Notes: generated by a model not told the origin, from the sequence alone. A stretch of 64,000 bases of DNA from Bacteroidales bacterium (GCA_015060905.1 SUXQ01000009.1:45077-109076); one strand, 5' to 3'. Counted from the stretch's first letter, positions 8,717 through 17,093 are shown. Made by a program: numbers and translations.

Positions 8717-9481
8717 TTATTCGTCTGCGGGAGTTTCTGCGGTTGTTGTATCCGATTCTTGTGTTGCAGCTTTAAAGTATTCCGAGAAGTCCTGAGGATT
8801 CTTTCTTTGCTCTTGTATGTCGAGAAGTACTGCGTAAAGACAGTTGTTCTTTTCGTCTATGTTCTTCTCGGGGATTGATTGTACAAGTGCGTCAAACTCT
8901 TCGTCATCGAACATGTTTGCACATTGAACTAACATAAAGAGTCCGGGGAGTGTCTCGATGTTGCTTGTCACAAAGTTTTTAGCAATTTCCGAGGCTTTCT
9001 CTGACAGTGTTTGCAATTCGCTCAAGATTCCTTCGCGTTGTTCTTCGGTAAGCGTTGTGTCTATATACAGGCTTATTTGTTTTTCTTGTAGTTGCGAAAT
9101 GTAGCCTGTGAGGTTTTCTTGCAATTCTGTGTAGATGTCATTTGATGGGGTGCCTTCTACATTGCTTTTTTCATTGTCGATGGTGGCTTTTATGTCGCCA
9201 CTCTCGAGGAAAAACATTACAAGAGGCTCTTCGGTCTTATGGTTTACAAGGTAATAGAGTTTGCTGTTCTCTACATTGCCTGTGAATTCAAATTTGCCAT
9301 CTTTTATGACTGCATAGGATTCGGGGGTGTAGCTTGCCCCATCTACTGAATAACCTAAAGAAATTGTGTCTCCATCCACGAAGCCTTCTGCTGATATTGT
9401 TCCGTCAATTTTGTAAGGCTTTGTTCCTCCGCACGATACAATTAACGCCATCAGTGCGATAAGCGAAAATATTTTTTTCAT
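8717..9481 (-). CDS. DUF4369 domain lipoprotein
   Basis: This 254-residue protein has a lipoprotein signal peptide ending LIVSC (Cys17) and then a DUF4369 beta domain (about 20-120). That domain reads YKIDGTISAEGFVDGDTISL and later KDGKFEFTGNVENSKLYYL. In larger Bacteroidota proteins DUF4369 precedes thioredoxin domains. Here no CxxC follows; the second half is a charged helical region (about 120-240) ending in an acidic, Thr-rich tail. The function is unknown. It lies 22 bases after prs and should be co-transcribed with it. Confidence 0.82.
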   Translation of the reverse strand: MKKIFSLIALMALIVSCGGTKPYKIDGTISAEGFVDGDTISLGYSVDGASYTPESYAVIKDGKFEFTGNVENSKLYYLVNHKTEEPLVMFFLESGDIKATIDNEKSNVEGTPSNDIYTELQENLTGYISQLQEKQISLYIDTTLTEEQREGILSELQTLSEKASEIAKNFVTSNIETLPGLFMLVQCANMFDDEEFDALVQSIPEKNIDEKNNCLYAVLLDIQEQRKNPQDFSEYFKAATQESDTTTAETPADE

Positions 9482-9503
9482 CTCTCTTTTATAATTTATT
9501 TTA

Positions 9504-10439
9504 TCAGAATAAGTATTGTTGGCTTATTGATTTGTTGTTAAGTACACATTTGATTGCTGCCGCAAAGATATTTGCAATTGATAATTGCTTGATTTTGGGG
9601 CATGAACGCTCGTAGGGTATGCTGTTTGTGAATACTATTTCGGTGAGTGCCGACTCGCGTACTCGCTCGGATGCATTGCCGGACATGATGCAGTGTGATG
9701 CTATGGCACGAACTGAATTTGCGCCATTTTCCATCATCAGGTTGGCTGCTTTTGAGATTGTGCCGGCTGTGTCTACAATGTCGTCGATAAGTACTACATC
9801 TTTACCCTGTACGTCACCGATTATTTGCATTGATTCTACTACGTTGGCTTTTGCACGGGTCTTGTGGCAGAGCACCAGAGGCACGCCAAGGCATTTTGAG
9901 TATGTGCTTGCACGTTTCGAGCCGCCAATGTCGGGGGTTGCAATAACAAGGTCCTTGAGCTTTAATGACTGTATGTAGGGTACAAATACCATTGAAGCGT
10001 ACAGGTGGTCTACGGGACGATCGAAGAATCCTTGTATCTGGTCGGCGTGAAGGTCCATTGTGATTATGCGGCTTACTCCGGCTGTGCTCAAAAGGTCGGC
10101 AACGAGCTTTGCGCCTATTGATACGCGGGGCTTGTCTTTGCGGTCTTGACGTGCCCAACCAAAGTAGGGCATTACTGCTATGATGCTTTTTGCTGATGCG
10201 CGCTTTGCTGCGTCAATCATCAACAGAAGCTCCATGAGGTTGTCCGAGTTGGGAAATGTTGATTGTATAAGAAATACATCTTTTCCACGGATTGACTCTT
10301 CATATGAAACAGCAAATTCGCCATCGGCAAAGTATGTTGTGTTCATTTGACCAAGTTCGCACTCTAGTTCTTTACAAATTTCTTCGGCCAGGTAACGTGA
10401 CTTTGTTCCTGAAAATACCATGTACGGGGTATTGCTCAT
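9504..10439 (-). CDS. prs: Ribose-phosphate pyrophosphokinase (PRPP synthase)
   Basis: This 311-residue class I PRPP synthase makes 5-phosphoribosyl-1-pyrophosphate from ribose-5-phosphate and ATP for nucleotide, His, Trp and NAD synthesis. Visible motifs are the ATP-site PYFGWARQDRK (about 93-103), the metal-binding MDLHADQIQGFFD (about 128-140), and the PRPP loop VVLIDDIVDTAGT (about 215-228). It starts the leftward unit with the DUF4369 lipoprotein, from a TACCTTTG promoter at 10484-10491. Confidence 0.96.
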   Translation of the reverse strand: MSNTPYMVFSGTKSRYLAEEICKELECELGQMNTTYFADGEFAVSYEESIRGKDVFLIQSTFPNSDNLMELLLMIDAAKRASAKSIIAVMPYFGWARQDRKDKPRVSIGAKLVADLLSTAGVSRIITMDLHADQIQGFFDRPVDHLYASMVFVPYIQSLKLKDLVIATPDIGGSKRASTYSKCLGVPLVLCHKTRAKANVVESMQIIGDVQGKDVVLIDDIVDTAGTISKAANLMMENGANSVRAIASHCIMSGNASERVRESALTEIVFTNSIPYERSCPKIKQLSIANIFAAAIKCVLNNKSISQQYLF

Positions 10440-10483
10440 ATAGTTATATCTTTAAAGTTATTTTTATTTCTTGTTTTCTTTTG

Positions 10484-10491
10484 CAAAGGTA
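10484..10491 (-). promoter_or_regulatory. -7 promoter element of prs
   Basis: Minus strand reads TACCTTTG, a perfect TAnnTTTG match, 44 bases upstream of the prs start codon. Confidence 0.65.
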
Positions 10492-10521
10492 TGGAATTCT
10501 TTTTTTATGTGTGGGATTTTC

Positions 10522-11112
10522 TTAAATTTTATTTATTATTTTTTGCAATTTGTGGAAATAATTTATCAATTCGCCGTAATCGGTGGAACGACAGGCGTCA
10601 AATTTTTCCCAAAGTACTTTGTCTAAGATTACACCGCCGAACTTGTATTGAGATAATTTTTTTAAGTTTTTCTCGTCAAGTTCGCCGTAGGCCCATACTT
10701 TTTTGTTTATTACTTTTTTGCCATATTCGTTTAGTTCGGCACTTTGATAGAATGTTCGTCCTAATGGCCCGAAATATACTATGTCGTATTTTTCTTTTAA
10801 TTCATTAAGTTGTTGAAGATTGTTGCTGTTAGATACTATTTTGCCTTTTATGTGGGGCAAACTTGATGTTTCTTCATCAATATTAATCAAACGTCCGGCA
10901 AATTTGTATTCTTGACTGAAACGTGGGTAGTTGCAGACAAATATTTTTTTGTGATATTTGCTTGGGATAAGGTTTAATAAACGTTCTATATATTGGGGGT
11001 GAGGATGGGATTTGCGTAATAATAAATAATCAAGACCTTCTTCGAAGAGCCTTGTGATTATTTTATCTTCCTCTATGAAAAAATGCGATTTTGTTGCAAC
11101 GGCGAGTTTCAT
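10522..11112 (-). CDS. ThiE/TenI-like thiamine phosphate synthase family protein
   Basis: This 196-residue protein has the reduced TIM-barrel pattern of the ThiE/TenI family seen in Bacteroidota. The start reads MKLAVATKSHFFIEEDKII, then GLDYLLLRK (about 26-34), RLINIDEE, VSNSNNLQQL, YDIVYFGPLG (about 109-118) and a C-terminal KFGGVILDKVLWE (about 157-169). It is shorter than typical ThiE, and several usual pyrophosphate-binding residues cannot be recognised, so true thiamine phosphate synthase activity is uncertain; TenI-like regulatory or other functions are possible. No other thiamine genes are nearby. Confidence 0.68.
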   Translation of the reverse strand: MKLAVATKSHFFIEEDKIITRLFEEGLDYLLLRKSHPHPQYIERLLNLIPSKYHKKIFVCNYPRFSQEYKFAGRLINIDEETSSLPHIKGKIVSNSNNLQQLNELKEKYDIVYFGPLGRTFYQSAELNEYGKKVINKKVWAYGELDEKNLKKLSQYKFGGVILDKVLWEKFDACRSTDYGELINYFHKLQKIINKI

Positions 11113-11130
11113 TATCGTATTGCTTTTTAT

Positions 11131-11149
11131 TTATCTTCCGCGAAGATAA
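11131..11149. promoter_or_regulatory. Palindrome overlapping the ThiE-like promoter
   Basis: A perfect 8-bp inverted repeat TTATCTTC-CGC-GAAGATAA. The minus strand contains TATCTTCG (plus 11141-11148), a near-match to the -7 consensus 29 bases before the ThiE-like start; the plus strand reads TATCTTCC. It could be an operator or simply paired promoter elements. Confidence 0.4.
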
Positions 11150-11353
11150 TTCTTCTCTTTGTTATATACAAGTTTCCATGCTTTATTTTGTTCAAAGTAA
11201 TTGTTTTTAGCGTCTTTCGGGCTTGTTTGTTTGCTTTTTATATATGAAGAGTTTTCTTTGTCGGTTGTTTTTTGTTTTTAATGTGACAAACTTTTTCTTT
11301 TATCTTTTTGTTACTACTTTGATGTTTAATTATTATTGTTTTATTATTTATTT

Positions 11354-11869
11354 ATGGGAAAGGAAAGTGTGCAGATATTGAAAAAGCGTATTGATGTTAC
11401 ACGCTTGCTTGATACGATGAATGCTGCGTTGAGCGAGGAGTGGTTGGCTTATTACCAATATTGGATTGGTAGCTTGGTTGTGGAGGGGGCTATGCGTGCC
11501 GACCTTCAGCGTGAACTTGAGGAGCATGCTCAAGAGGAGTTTGCCCATGCAAAATTGCTTGCTGACAGAATTATTCAACTTGAGGGTATGCCTGTGCTTG
11601 ACCCTGCTCAGTGGTCGGCTCTTGCAAGGTGTAAATATGCTGCTCCGCTACGGAATGATGTGATGAGTATTCTTAAGCAGAATATTGCGTCGGAGAGGTG
11701 TGCTATTGTTCGTTACGAGGAGATTGCTTCTTATACGAATGGTCTTGATTTTACAACTTGTGACCTTGCCAAAAGGATTATGGCCGAGGAGGAGGAACAT
11801 GAACAGGAACTGCAGGACTATTTGCGTGACGTTGAATGGATTATGCAGTCTGTGGCTTGTAAATGTTAG
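11354..11869 (+). CDS. Dps-like (DPSL/thioferritin type) ferritin-family protein
   Basis: This protein of about 171 residues has a four-helix ferritin-like fold with di-iron ligands spread over helices (ALSEEWLAYYQYW, EHAQEEFAHAKLL, EEEEHEQELQDY). It has two Cys in the pattern SERCAIVRYEEI...FTTCDLAKRI (about 113 and 136), close to the di-iron site. That Cys pair is typical of DPSL proteins, which use peroxide to oxidise and store iron and protect DNA. The ATG at 11354 is preferred over one 18 bases upstream because MGKESV fits the family start better. It is monocistronic, ending at the terminator 11891-11926. A ferritin of the ordinary type is encoded at 54025. Confidence 0.83.
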   Translation: MGKESVQILKKRIDVTRLLDTMNAALSEEWLAYYQYWIGSLVVEGAMRADLQRELEEHAQEEFAHAKLLADRIIQLEGMPVLDPAQWSALARCKYAAPLRNDVMSILKQNIASERCAIVRYEEIASYTNGLDFTTCDLAKRIMAEEEEHEQELQDYLRDVEWIMQSVACKC

Positions 11870-11890
11870 CTTTTACGGGTTGAGTTATGA

Positions 11891-11926
11891 ATAATGCTGT
11901 TTCTTGTAATTGAGAAACAGCATTAT
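11891..11926 (+). terminator. Terminator after the Dps-like gene
   Basis: A 14-bp perfect stem (11891-11904 with 11913-11926), 8-base loop, then a T-rich run (TTGTTTTTTT). It lies between convergent genes and may also stop leftward transcription. Confidence 0.85.
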
Positions 11927-11962
11927 TTGTTTTTTTGTCATATTTATATATATGCAACAGGT

Positions 11963-12496
11963 TTATTTTCTCATGCTTTTACGGTCGAAGAATGGGTTTT
12001 TGGCGCTTGCGCTTACGGGGATTGCTATTATGCAGGTGCAGTCGGGCATCCATCCGAGGGCGCGTGCGGCGTATCCTGCAGAGTACATTACGCGGGTATC
12101 GAGGCGTAGGTCGGCTGCTGTTGCGCAGGCCGAGCCTAATGCTATTCCTACGTCTACAAGGTTCATTGCGCAGGGTGTTCCTTCGCTTCTGCTTTCACAG
12201 GTTTTTGCTCCGCAGTAGGCGCAATTTAGCCCCATGGGTAGTTCGCGTGTACCGATAAGTACAATTGCATCGGCCGAGAGGATGTTTATTGCGTCGCGCA
12301 TCATACCTCCGCGACTCATTTCTTCGCCCATTGCGTGTAGCTTGTCGCTGAGGGTTTTTATTTCTTCGTCGGTGACGAGAAGTATTTCCAGCAGGTCCTC
12401 GCCTTTGGCTTTTGGGGCGGTGCGTGCTGCTGTCATCATCTGTTTGGCTGCTTCAATTACTTGTGTGCGGCGTATTTCTCTTTCGTTGTGTATCAT
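11963..12496 (-). CDS. DUF2148 ferredoxin-domain protein
   Basis: This 177-residue protein matches the DUF2148 family. It has an N-terminal helical part (VIEAAKQMMTAARTAPKAKG) and a cysteine-rich core, CAYCGAKTC (about 112-120), with further Cys at GTPCAMN, GSACATAADL and MPDCTC. That is enough ligands for an iron-sulfur cluster. The biochemical role is unknown; the fold suggests a redox protein of nitroreductase-like or ferredoxin-like character. It is monocistronic with a TATTTTTG promoter at 12523-12530. Confidence 0.85.
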   Translation of the reverse strand: MIHNEREIRRTQVIEAAKQMMTAARTAPKAKGEDLLEILLVTDEEIKTLSDKLHAMGEEMSRGGMMRDAINILSADAIVLIGTRELPMGLNCAYCGAKTCESRSEGTPCAMNLVDVGIALGSACATAADLRLDTRVMYSAGYAARALGWMPDCTCIIAIPVSASAKNPFFDRKSMRK

Positions 12497-12522
12497 TGCT
12501 GTTTGTTTTTATATTGTGTTTG

Positions 12523-12530
12523 CAAAAATA
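12523..12530 (-). promoter_or_regulatory. -7 promoter element of the DUF2148 gene
   Basis: Minus strand TATTTTTG fits TAnnTTTG and lies 26 bases before the start codon. The surrounding DNA is A-rich, so chance matches are possible. Confidence 0.5.
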
Positions 12531-12646
12531 AAAATAAAAATGTAAGGTCGCAACCTTTGTGCTGTTTTGTAGTGGATAAATAAATTTTTTCTTGGTATTT
12601 TGCACAAGAGTGAGTGTTTCTCTGTGCAGAAATAAACTATTTTCAC

Positions 12647-12654
12647 TATCTTTG
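12647..12654 (+). promoter_or_regulatory. -7 promoter element at the very start of the fetA-like gene
   Basis: TATCTTTG ends five bases before the ATG at 12660. Transcription should start at or next to that ATG, implying a leaderless transcript or use of a later start such as TTG at 12681. Confidence 0.65.
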
Positions 12655-12659
12655 CAATT

Positions 12660-13307
12660 ATGAAAGGGGAATTGTGTTTGTTGGATATTAGGAATTTGAC
12701 CGTTGCGTATAATACACAAGTTGTTGTGCGTGACTTTTCAATGCGTTTGCAACGTGGGGAATTGGTTGCCGTTACCGGTGCTTCGGGTAGCGGTAAAAGT
12801 TCTTTGTTGCGTGCGTTGATGGGTTTTGTGCCTGCTTCTATGGGTGAGATTTTTTTTGATGGTGTAAGGGTGTGCAATGGGCATATGGAGAAAATACGCC
12901 GTTGTACGGCTTATTTGCCACAGGATTTATCGTTTCCTTGTGAGTGGGTGAGTGAGGTGCTTGAAACTCCTTTTTTATTTAAGAATAACAAGAATATTAC
13001 TGTTACAAAAGATGGGTGGCAGGCAATGTTGATGCGTTTGGGGCTTGATAAGAGTATTATGGCCAAACGTCTTAATGAAATTTCCGGCGGTCAGCGTCAG
13101 CGTATGTTGTTTGCTGTTGTTGCTATGCTCGACAAGGAACTTATTCTTCTTGATGAACCTACTTCGGCTCTTGATGGCGGGTCTGTTACTCTTATAGTGG
13201 ATTTTATTAAGGAAATGTGCAAGAGTGGTAAGAGTGTGCTTGCTGTGACACACGATAAATATTTTGCTTCGGTGTGTGACAGGGTTATAAATATTCCGAC
13301 ATTGTAA
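12660..13307 (+). CDS. ABC transporter ATP-binding protein, FetA-like
   Basis: This 215-residue ATPase has Walker A GASGSGKSS (about 40-48), Q-loop YLPQDLSF (about 87), signature ISGGQRQR (about 141-148), Walker B LILLDEP (about 161) and switch His VTHDK (about 196). It overlaps no gene and ends 2 bases before a UPF0014/FetB-type permease, so the pair forms one exporter. E. coli FetAB is linked to iron export and peroxide tolerance; iron as substrate here is inferred from homology. The start is uncertain: ATG 12660 lies right at the expected transcription start, and TTG at 12681 would give the more usual ABC beginning MDIRNLTVAY. Confidence 0.87.
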   Translation: MKGELCLLDIRNLTVAYNTQVVVRDFSMRLQRGELVAVTGASGSGKSSLLRALMGFVPASMGEIFFDGVRVCNGHMEKIRRCTAYLPQDLSFPCEWVSEVLETPFLFKNNKNITVTKDGWQAMLMRLGLDKSIMAKRLNEISGGQRQRMLFAVVAMLDKELILLDEPTSALDGGSVTLIVDFIKEMCKSGKSVLAVTHDKYFASVCDRVINIPTL

Positions 13308-13309
13308 AT

Positions 13310-14092
13310 ATGGGAACAATTGATATATCTATAGAGAGCTTGCTTTTGGGATTGTTGTTGATGCTTATTCCGCTATTCTTTTTGTGGAAGTATCGCACGG
13401 GGATTGTAAAAAGTACTCTTGTGGCTCTTGCTCGTATGGTGGGGCAGCTTTTTTTGGTGGGATTGTATCTTAAATATCTTTTTCTTTGGGATAATCCTTT
13501 TCTTAATGCTGTGTGGGTGATTATCATGGTGTTTGTGGCGACAGAGACTGCCTTGACAAGAACCAAACTTAAGCGCTCGATAATGATGTGCCCGATAATG
13601 GTGGGGTTTGTGACCGGGGCCATTCTTGTGGGTTTTTACTTCCTTGGAGTGGTGTTGCAGCTTGATAATGTATTCAGCGTTCAATATTTTATTCCTGTAT
13701 TAGGAATTCTTATGGGTAATATGCTTGGCGTTAATGTGATTGCTTTGAATACTTTTTATTCGCATTTGCGTCGCGAAAGTACATATTATTATTTTATGTT
13801 AGGAAACGGTGCTACTGTGAAAGAGGCAATTTCACCATTTATTAAGCAGGCTCTTGTGCGTGCTTTCAGTCCGGCTATTGCCAATATGGCGGTTATGGGT
13901 CTTGTTGCTTTGCCCGGTACAATGATTGGCCAGATTTTGGGTGGCAGCACTCCTGATGTTGCAATAAAATATCAAATGATGATTATTGTAATAACAATTT
14001 CGGCATCTATGCTGTCGATAGCTGTAACTTTGTATCTTGTGCGACGTTTGGCTTTTGATGCTGACGGATGCATAAAAAATGTCTCACGATAA
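13310..14092 (+). CDS. FetB-like (UPF0014) ABC permease
   Basis: This 260-residue membrane protein has about seven hydrophobic segments and UPF0014 hallmarks. These are LVALARMVGQLFLVGLYLKY (about 38-57), FIPVLGILMGNMLGV (about 127-141), and the C-terminal GLVALPGTMIGQILGGSTP (about 198-216). It pairs with the ATPase 2 bases upstream to make a FetAB-type exporter. Four hydrophobic segments precede the conserved middle motif, as in the family. No terminator is obvious before the next gene, which has its own promoter. Confidence 0.9.
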   Translation: MGTIDISIESLLLGLLLMLIPLFFLWKYRTGIVKSTLVALARMVGQLFLVGLYLKYLFLWDNPFLNAVWVIIMVFVATETALTRTKLKRSIMMCPIMVGFVTGAILVGFYFLGVVLQLDNVFSVQYFIPVLGILMGNMLGVNVIALNTFYSHLRRESTYYYFMLGNGATVKEAISPFIKQALVRAFSPAIANMAVMGLVALPGTMIGQILGGSTPDVAIKYQMMIIVITISASMLSIAVTLYLVRRLAFDADGCIKNVSR

Positions 14093-14143
14093 AAATATAA
14101 TTCAGTAAAGTGTATGGGACTTTGAAAATATAAAAAAAAGTTC

Positions 14144-14151
14144 TATCTTTG
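14144..14151 (+). promoter_or_regulatory. -7 promoter element of the Nif3-like gene
   Basis: TATCTTTG, perfect consensus. It overlaps the earliest in-frame start codon (TTG 14149), which therefore cannot be translated from this transcript. This decides the start at TTG 14209. Confidence 0.65.
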
Positions 14152-14208
14152 CAGCATAAATATTGCGGACATAAGATTGTATATGTTTGCAGCACAATAT
14201 TTCTGAAA

Positions 14209-15306
14209 TTGACTAAGATTAAAGAGATAGCGAATGCCCTTGAAATGTTCGCGCCTCTGCCCTTGCAGGAGAGCTATGATAATGCCGGTCTGCAAGTGGG
14301 GTTACATGAGGCGGAAGTTAAAGGGGCTTTGTTGTGTTTGGACGTAACGGAAGAGGTAATTGACGAGGCCGTAACATCCGAATGCAATCTTATTATTTCG
14401 CATCATCCTCTCCTTTTCAGACCTTTGAAAAGGATTACCGGTGCTAACTATGTAGAGCGCTGCATTCTTAAAGCCATAAGCAATAATATTGCCATATATT
14501 CGGCGCATACTAACCTTGACAATGCTGCCGGTGGGGTGAATTTCAAGATTGCCGAAAAGTTGGGGCTTAAAAATGTAAAGATACTCTCTCCCAAAGAAAA
14601 TTCCTTGCTTAAAATAGCTGTTTATGTTCCATTGTCTCATGCAGAGAGTGTGCGCAGTGCGCTTTTTGCTGCAGGATGCGGCACTATCGGCGATTATGAT
14701 AGTTGCAGCTACAATATAGTTGGCGAGGGAACTTTCCGCGCCGGAGAGAATTGTTCGCCTTTTTGCGGTACAATAGGGGAGTTACACACAGAAAAAGAGG
14801 TGCGCATAGAGACTATTTTGCCTGCGTATTTAAAAAACAGAGCGTTAAAAGCATTGTTGGCTGTGCACCCTTACGAAGAGCCGGCATATGATATTTATCC
14901 TCTGTGCAATGTGTGGCCGACTGCAGGGACAGGGGTCATTGGCGAACTAAGCGAGCCTGTCGATGCAAAAGAATTTCTGCTTGCTGTAAAAGATATTTTT
15001 GGCGTTGAGCGTCTGATGCACACAAACTTACAAAGTAAAAAAATAACCCGTGTAGCCTTGTGTGGCGGTGCGGGTGCGTCGTTTGCCCGCGACGCTGCAG
15101 TTGCAGGAGCAGATATATACATCACCGGCGAGGGGCATTATCACGACATGTTCAGCTATACAGAGGGTATGATAATGGCAGTAATAGGGCATTATGAGAG
15201 TGAGCAATATACTTCGGAATTAATTTCGGAAATATTGACACGGAAATTCCCCGACCTTAAAGTAAAAATAACAGAAAAGAGAACTAATCCGATATATTAT
15301 TTATAA
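14209..15306 (+). CDS. Nif3-like dinuclear metal centre protein (YqfO type)
   Basis: From TTG 14209 the protein is 365 residues. The first residues (TKIKEIANALE) match where family members normally begin, and the promoter at 14144-14151 rules out the upstream in-frame TTG. Metal-site motifs are ISHHPLLFRP (about 63-72), YSAHTNLDNAAGGVN (about 98-112), and near the end ITGEGHYHDMF and GHYESEQYT. The central insert (about 130-240, with VHPYEEPAYDIYP) is the extra CutA/PII-like domain of the long forms. The biochemical role is unsettled; GTP cyclohydrolase-like activity has been proposed for relatives. It is followed after 19 bases by the zinc-ribbon gene, a pairing common in Bacteroidota. Confidence 0.88.
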   Translation: MTKIKEIANALEMFAPLPLQESYDNAGLQVGLHEAEVKGALLCLDVTEEVIDEAVTSECNLIISHHPLLFRPLKRITGANYVERCILKAISNNIAIYSAHTNLDNAAGGVNFKIAEKLGLKNVKILSPKENSLLKIAVYVPLSHAESVRSALFAAGCGTIGDYDSCSYNIVGEGTFRAGENCSPFCGTIGELHTEKEVRIETILPAYLKNRALKALLAVHPYEEPAYDIYPLCNVWPTAGTGVIGELSEPVDAKEFLLAVKDIFGVERLMHTNLQSKKITRVALCGGAGASFARDAAVAGADIYITGEGHYHDMFSYTEGMIMAVIGHYESEQYTSELISEILTRKFPDLKVKITEKRTNPIYYL

Positions 15307-15325
15307 CAAAAAAACGATAAACAAA

Positions 15326-16147
15326 ATGGCAAAAAAAGATCCTTCTGAATATACAGTGGAAGAGAAATTAAAGTCGTTGTATCAGTTGCAAACAATTCTC
15401 TCGGAGATTGACAAAATTAAGATTCTTCGTGGCGAACTTCCCCTTGAAGTAAAAGATCTTGAGGATGAGATTATTGGTCTTGGTACGCGTATCGAGAATA
15501 TTGCAAACGACATTAAAGCAAACAGAGAGGCAATCACCGGTTACAAAGCTGAAATTGAGCAGGCGAAACAGAGCATTGCAAAATACACCGAGGATCAGAA
15601 TCACATTCACAACAGTCGTGAATTTGACCTTCTGAACAAGGAAATAGAGTATAAAAATCTTGTTATTGAGCACGACGAAAAGAAAATACGTGAGGCTCAA
15701 AATCTTGACAAGCAGAAGAGCGAGGAACTTGCAAAGGCAAAAGAAGCACTTGACGAGCGCAAAAAGGATCTTGAATTGAAAAAAGCCGAGCTTGAAGAGA
15801 TTGTTACCGAGACTAAGCAAGAGGAGGAAAAACTTCGCGAGCAAGCACGCAACCTTGAACTTACAATTGAACCACGTTTGCTTACATCGTTCAAACGCAT
15901 TCGCAAAAATTCACGTAACGGCCTTGGAATCGTATACGTTCAGCGTGACGCTTGTGCCGGCTGTTTCAGCAAAATCCCCCCCCAACGTCAGATGGACATC
16001 AGAATGCGTAAGAAAATTATTGTTTGCGAGAACTGCGGACGTATTATGATTGACCCCGAACTTGCAGGCATCAAGGAGGACAAGCCCGCTGAGGCACCCA
16101 CCACCAAACGTCGTGGCATCAGAAGAGCGACTCCCAAAAGTGAATAA
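15326..16147 (+). CDS. Coiled-coil protein with C4 zinc ribbon
   Basis: This 273-residue protein has a long charged coiled coil (about 20-185, heptad-rich with many Glu/Lys). It is followed by a basic linker (SFKRIRKNSRNGLGIV) and a zinc ribbon with CAGC (about 211-214) and CENCG (about 235-239). A Lys/Arg-rich tail may bind nucleic acid. This is the C4-type zf family found widely in Bacteroidota and other bacteria; its role is unknown. It is likely co-transcribed with the Nif3-like gene 19 bases upstream and ends at the hairpin 16181-16213. Confidence 0.88.
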   Translation: MAKKDPSEYTVEEKLKSLYQLQTILSEIDKIKILRGELPLEVKDLEDEIIGLGTRIENIANDIKANREAITGYKAEIEQAKQSIAKYTEDQNHIHNSREFDLLNKEIEYKNLVIEHDEKKIREAQNLDKQKSEELAKAKEALDERKKDLELKKAELEEIVTETKQEEEKLREQARNLELTIEPRLLTSFKRIRKNSRNGLGIVYVQRDACAGCFSKIPPQRQMDIRMRKKIIVCENCGRIMIDPELAGIKEDKPAEAPTTKRRGIRRATPKSE

Positions 16148-16180
16148 GAATTTTTTTATAATATAAGAGATTGTAAAATT

Positions 16181-16213
16181 ACAATGACGATTGCTTATGG
16201 CTATCGTCATTGT
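16181..16213 (+). terminator. Terminator after the zinc-ribbon gene
   Basis: An 11-bp stem (16181-16191 with 16203-16213) followed by a T-run. It lies immediately before the MBL gene start at 16228, so that gene needs its own promoter or read-through. Confidence 0.75.
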
Positions 16214-16227
16214 TTTTAATTATATCA

Positions 16228-17046
16228 ATGAAAATTACGGTACTTGTCGATAATATAAGCAACGATGCGCAAGGGTTAAAAGCCGAGCATGGACTCTCAT
16301 TCTTTATGCAGGCAGATGAACGGAAATTCCTTGTAGACGTTGGGGCAACCTCTCTTTTTATTGAAAATGCTTGTAAATTAGGAGTAGATATTGCAGATGT
16401 AGATTATCTTATTCTGTCGCATGCTCACGCCGACCATACAGGTGGCCTTGAGGCTTTCTTAAGCATAAACAGTAAGGCTAAAATATATCTCTCCGAGAAT
16501 GTATGTGGTCGTAATTTCTTTTCTACACGCAGGGGAGTCAAACGCAATATTTCTATCGACCACAGACTATTACAGTTGCATGAAGAACGTTTCATTTTTG
16601 TAAATAAAAATACATCTGTAACAGAAAATGTGAAATTGATTTCTGCAATCCCCTGCATTTATTCAGCGCCAAAAGCAAATGCTACGCTTTTTGCAGATAA
16701 TGCGCCGGATGATTTTTTGCATGAGCTTGCTGTTGTGGTAAAAAATGACAATGGGTCGGCAAGCGTAATTTCGCCATGTACGCATCGTGGTATTTTGAAT
16801 ATTCTCGATGCTGTAAAAAATTACAATGTTTCAAAATTTGTCGGCGGATTGCATCTGCTCGATTCTGACGAAAAAAACAGTTTCGAGAGTGTCGAGGAAA
16901 TTCAATCTTTGGCGCACGAAATTTTGAAGAGAAATATTTTCCTCTGCACAGGGCACTGTACGGGAATTAATGCTAAAAATATTCTGTCGAAAGAATTAGG
17001 AAATAATTTTGCTGAATTTTACACCGGATTTTCAGTGAATTTATGA
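16228..17046 (+). CDS. MBL-fold metallo-hydrolase (dihydropterin-type subgroup)
   Basis: This protein of 272 residues starts at ATG 16228 (MKITVLVDN), which matches the usual family start; an in-frame ATG 18 bases upstream falls within the preceding terminator. The metal motif is LSHAHADHTGG (about 67-77), and the C-terminal metal-binding block is LCTGHCTGINA (about 245-255). The overall order resembles the MJ0301-like subgroup annotated as 7,8-dihydropterin-6-methyl-4-aminobenzene-5-phosphate synthase-related hydrolases. The substrate is unknown and no pterin genes are nearby. It converges on the ACT gene across a strong bidirectional terminator. Confidence 0.85.
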   Translation: MKITVLVDNISNDAQGLKAEHGLSFFMQADERKFLVDVGATSLFIENACKLGVDIADVDYLILSHAHADHTGGLEAFLSINSKAKIYLSENVCGRNFFSTRRGVKRNISIDHRLLQLHEERFIFVNKNTSVTENVKLISAIPCIYSAPKANATLFADNAPDDFLHELAVVVKNDNGSASVISPCTHRGILNILDAVKNYNVSKFVGGLHLLDSDEKNSFESVEEIQSLAHEILKRNIFLCTGHCTGINAKNILSKELGNNFAEFYTGFSVNL

Positions 17047-17047
17047 T

Positions 17048-17093
17048 AAAAAATTAAACAGCGTAGGTTTAAACCTACGCTGTTTAATTTTTT
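17048..17093. terminator. Bidirectional terminator (46-bp perfect palindrome)
   Basis: A 23-bp perfect inverted repeat with no spacer (17048-17070 and 17071-17093), with A-run on the left and T-run on the right. It sits between the convergent MBL and ACT genes and can terminate both. Confidence 0.9.

Noticed and set aside
12234..12545. 103-codon plus-strand frame
   Set aside because: Antisense to the DUF2148 gene; Ser/Ile/Arg-rich shadow with no motif.
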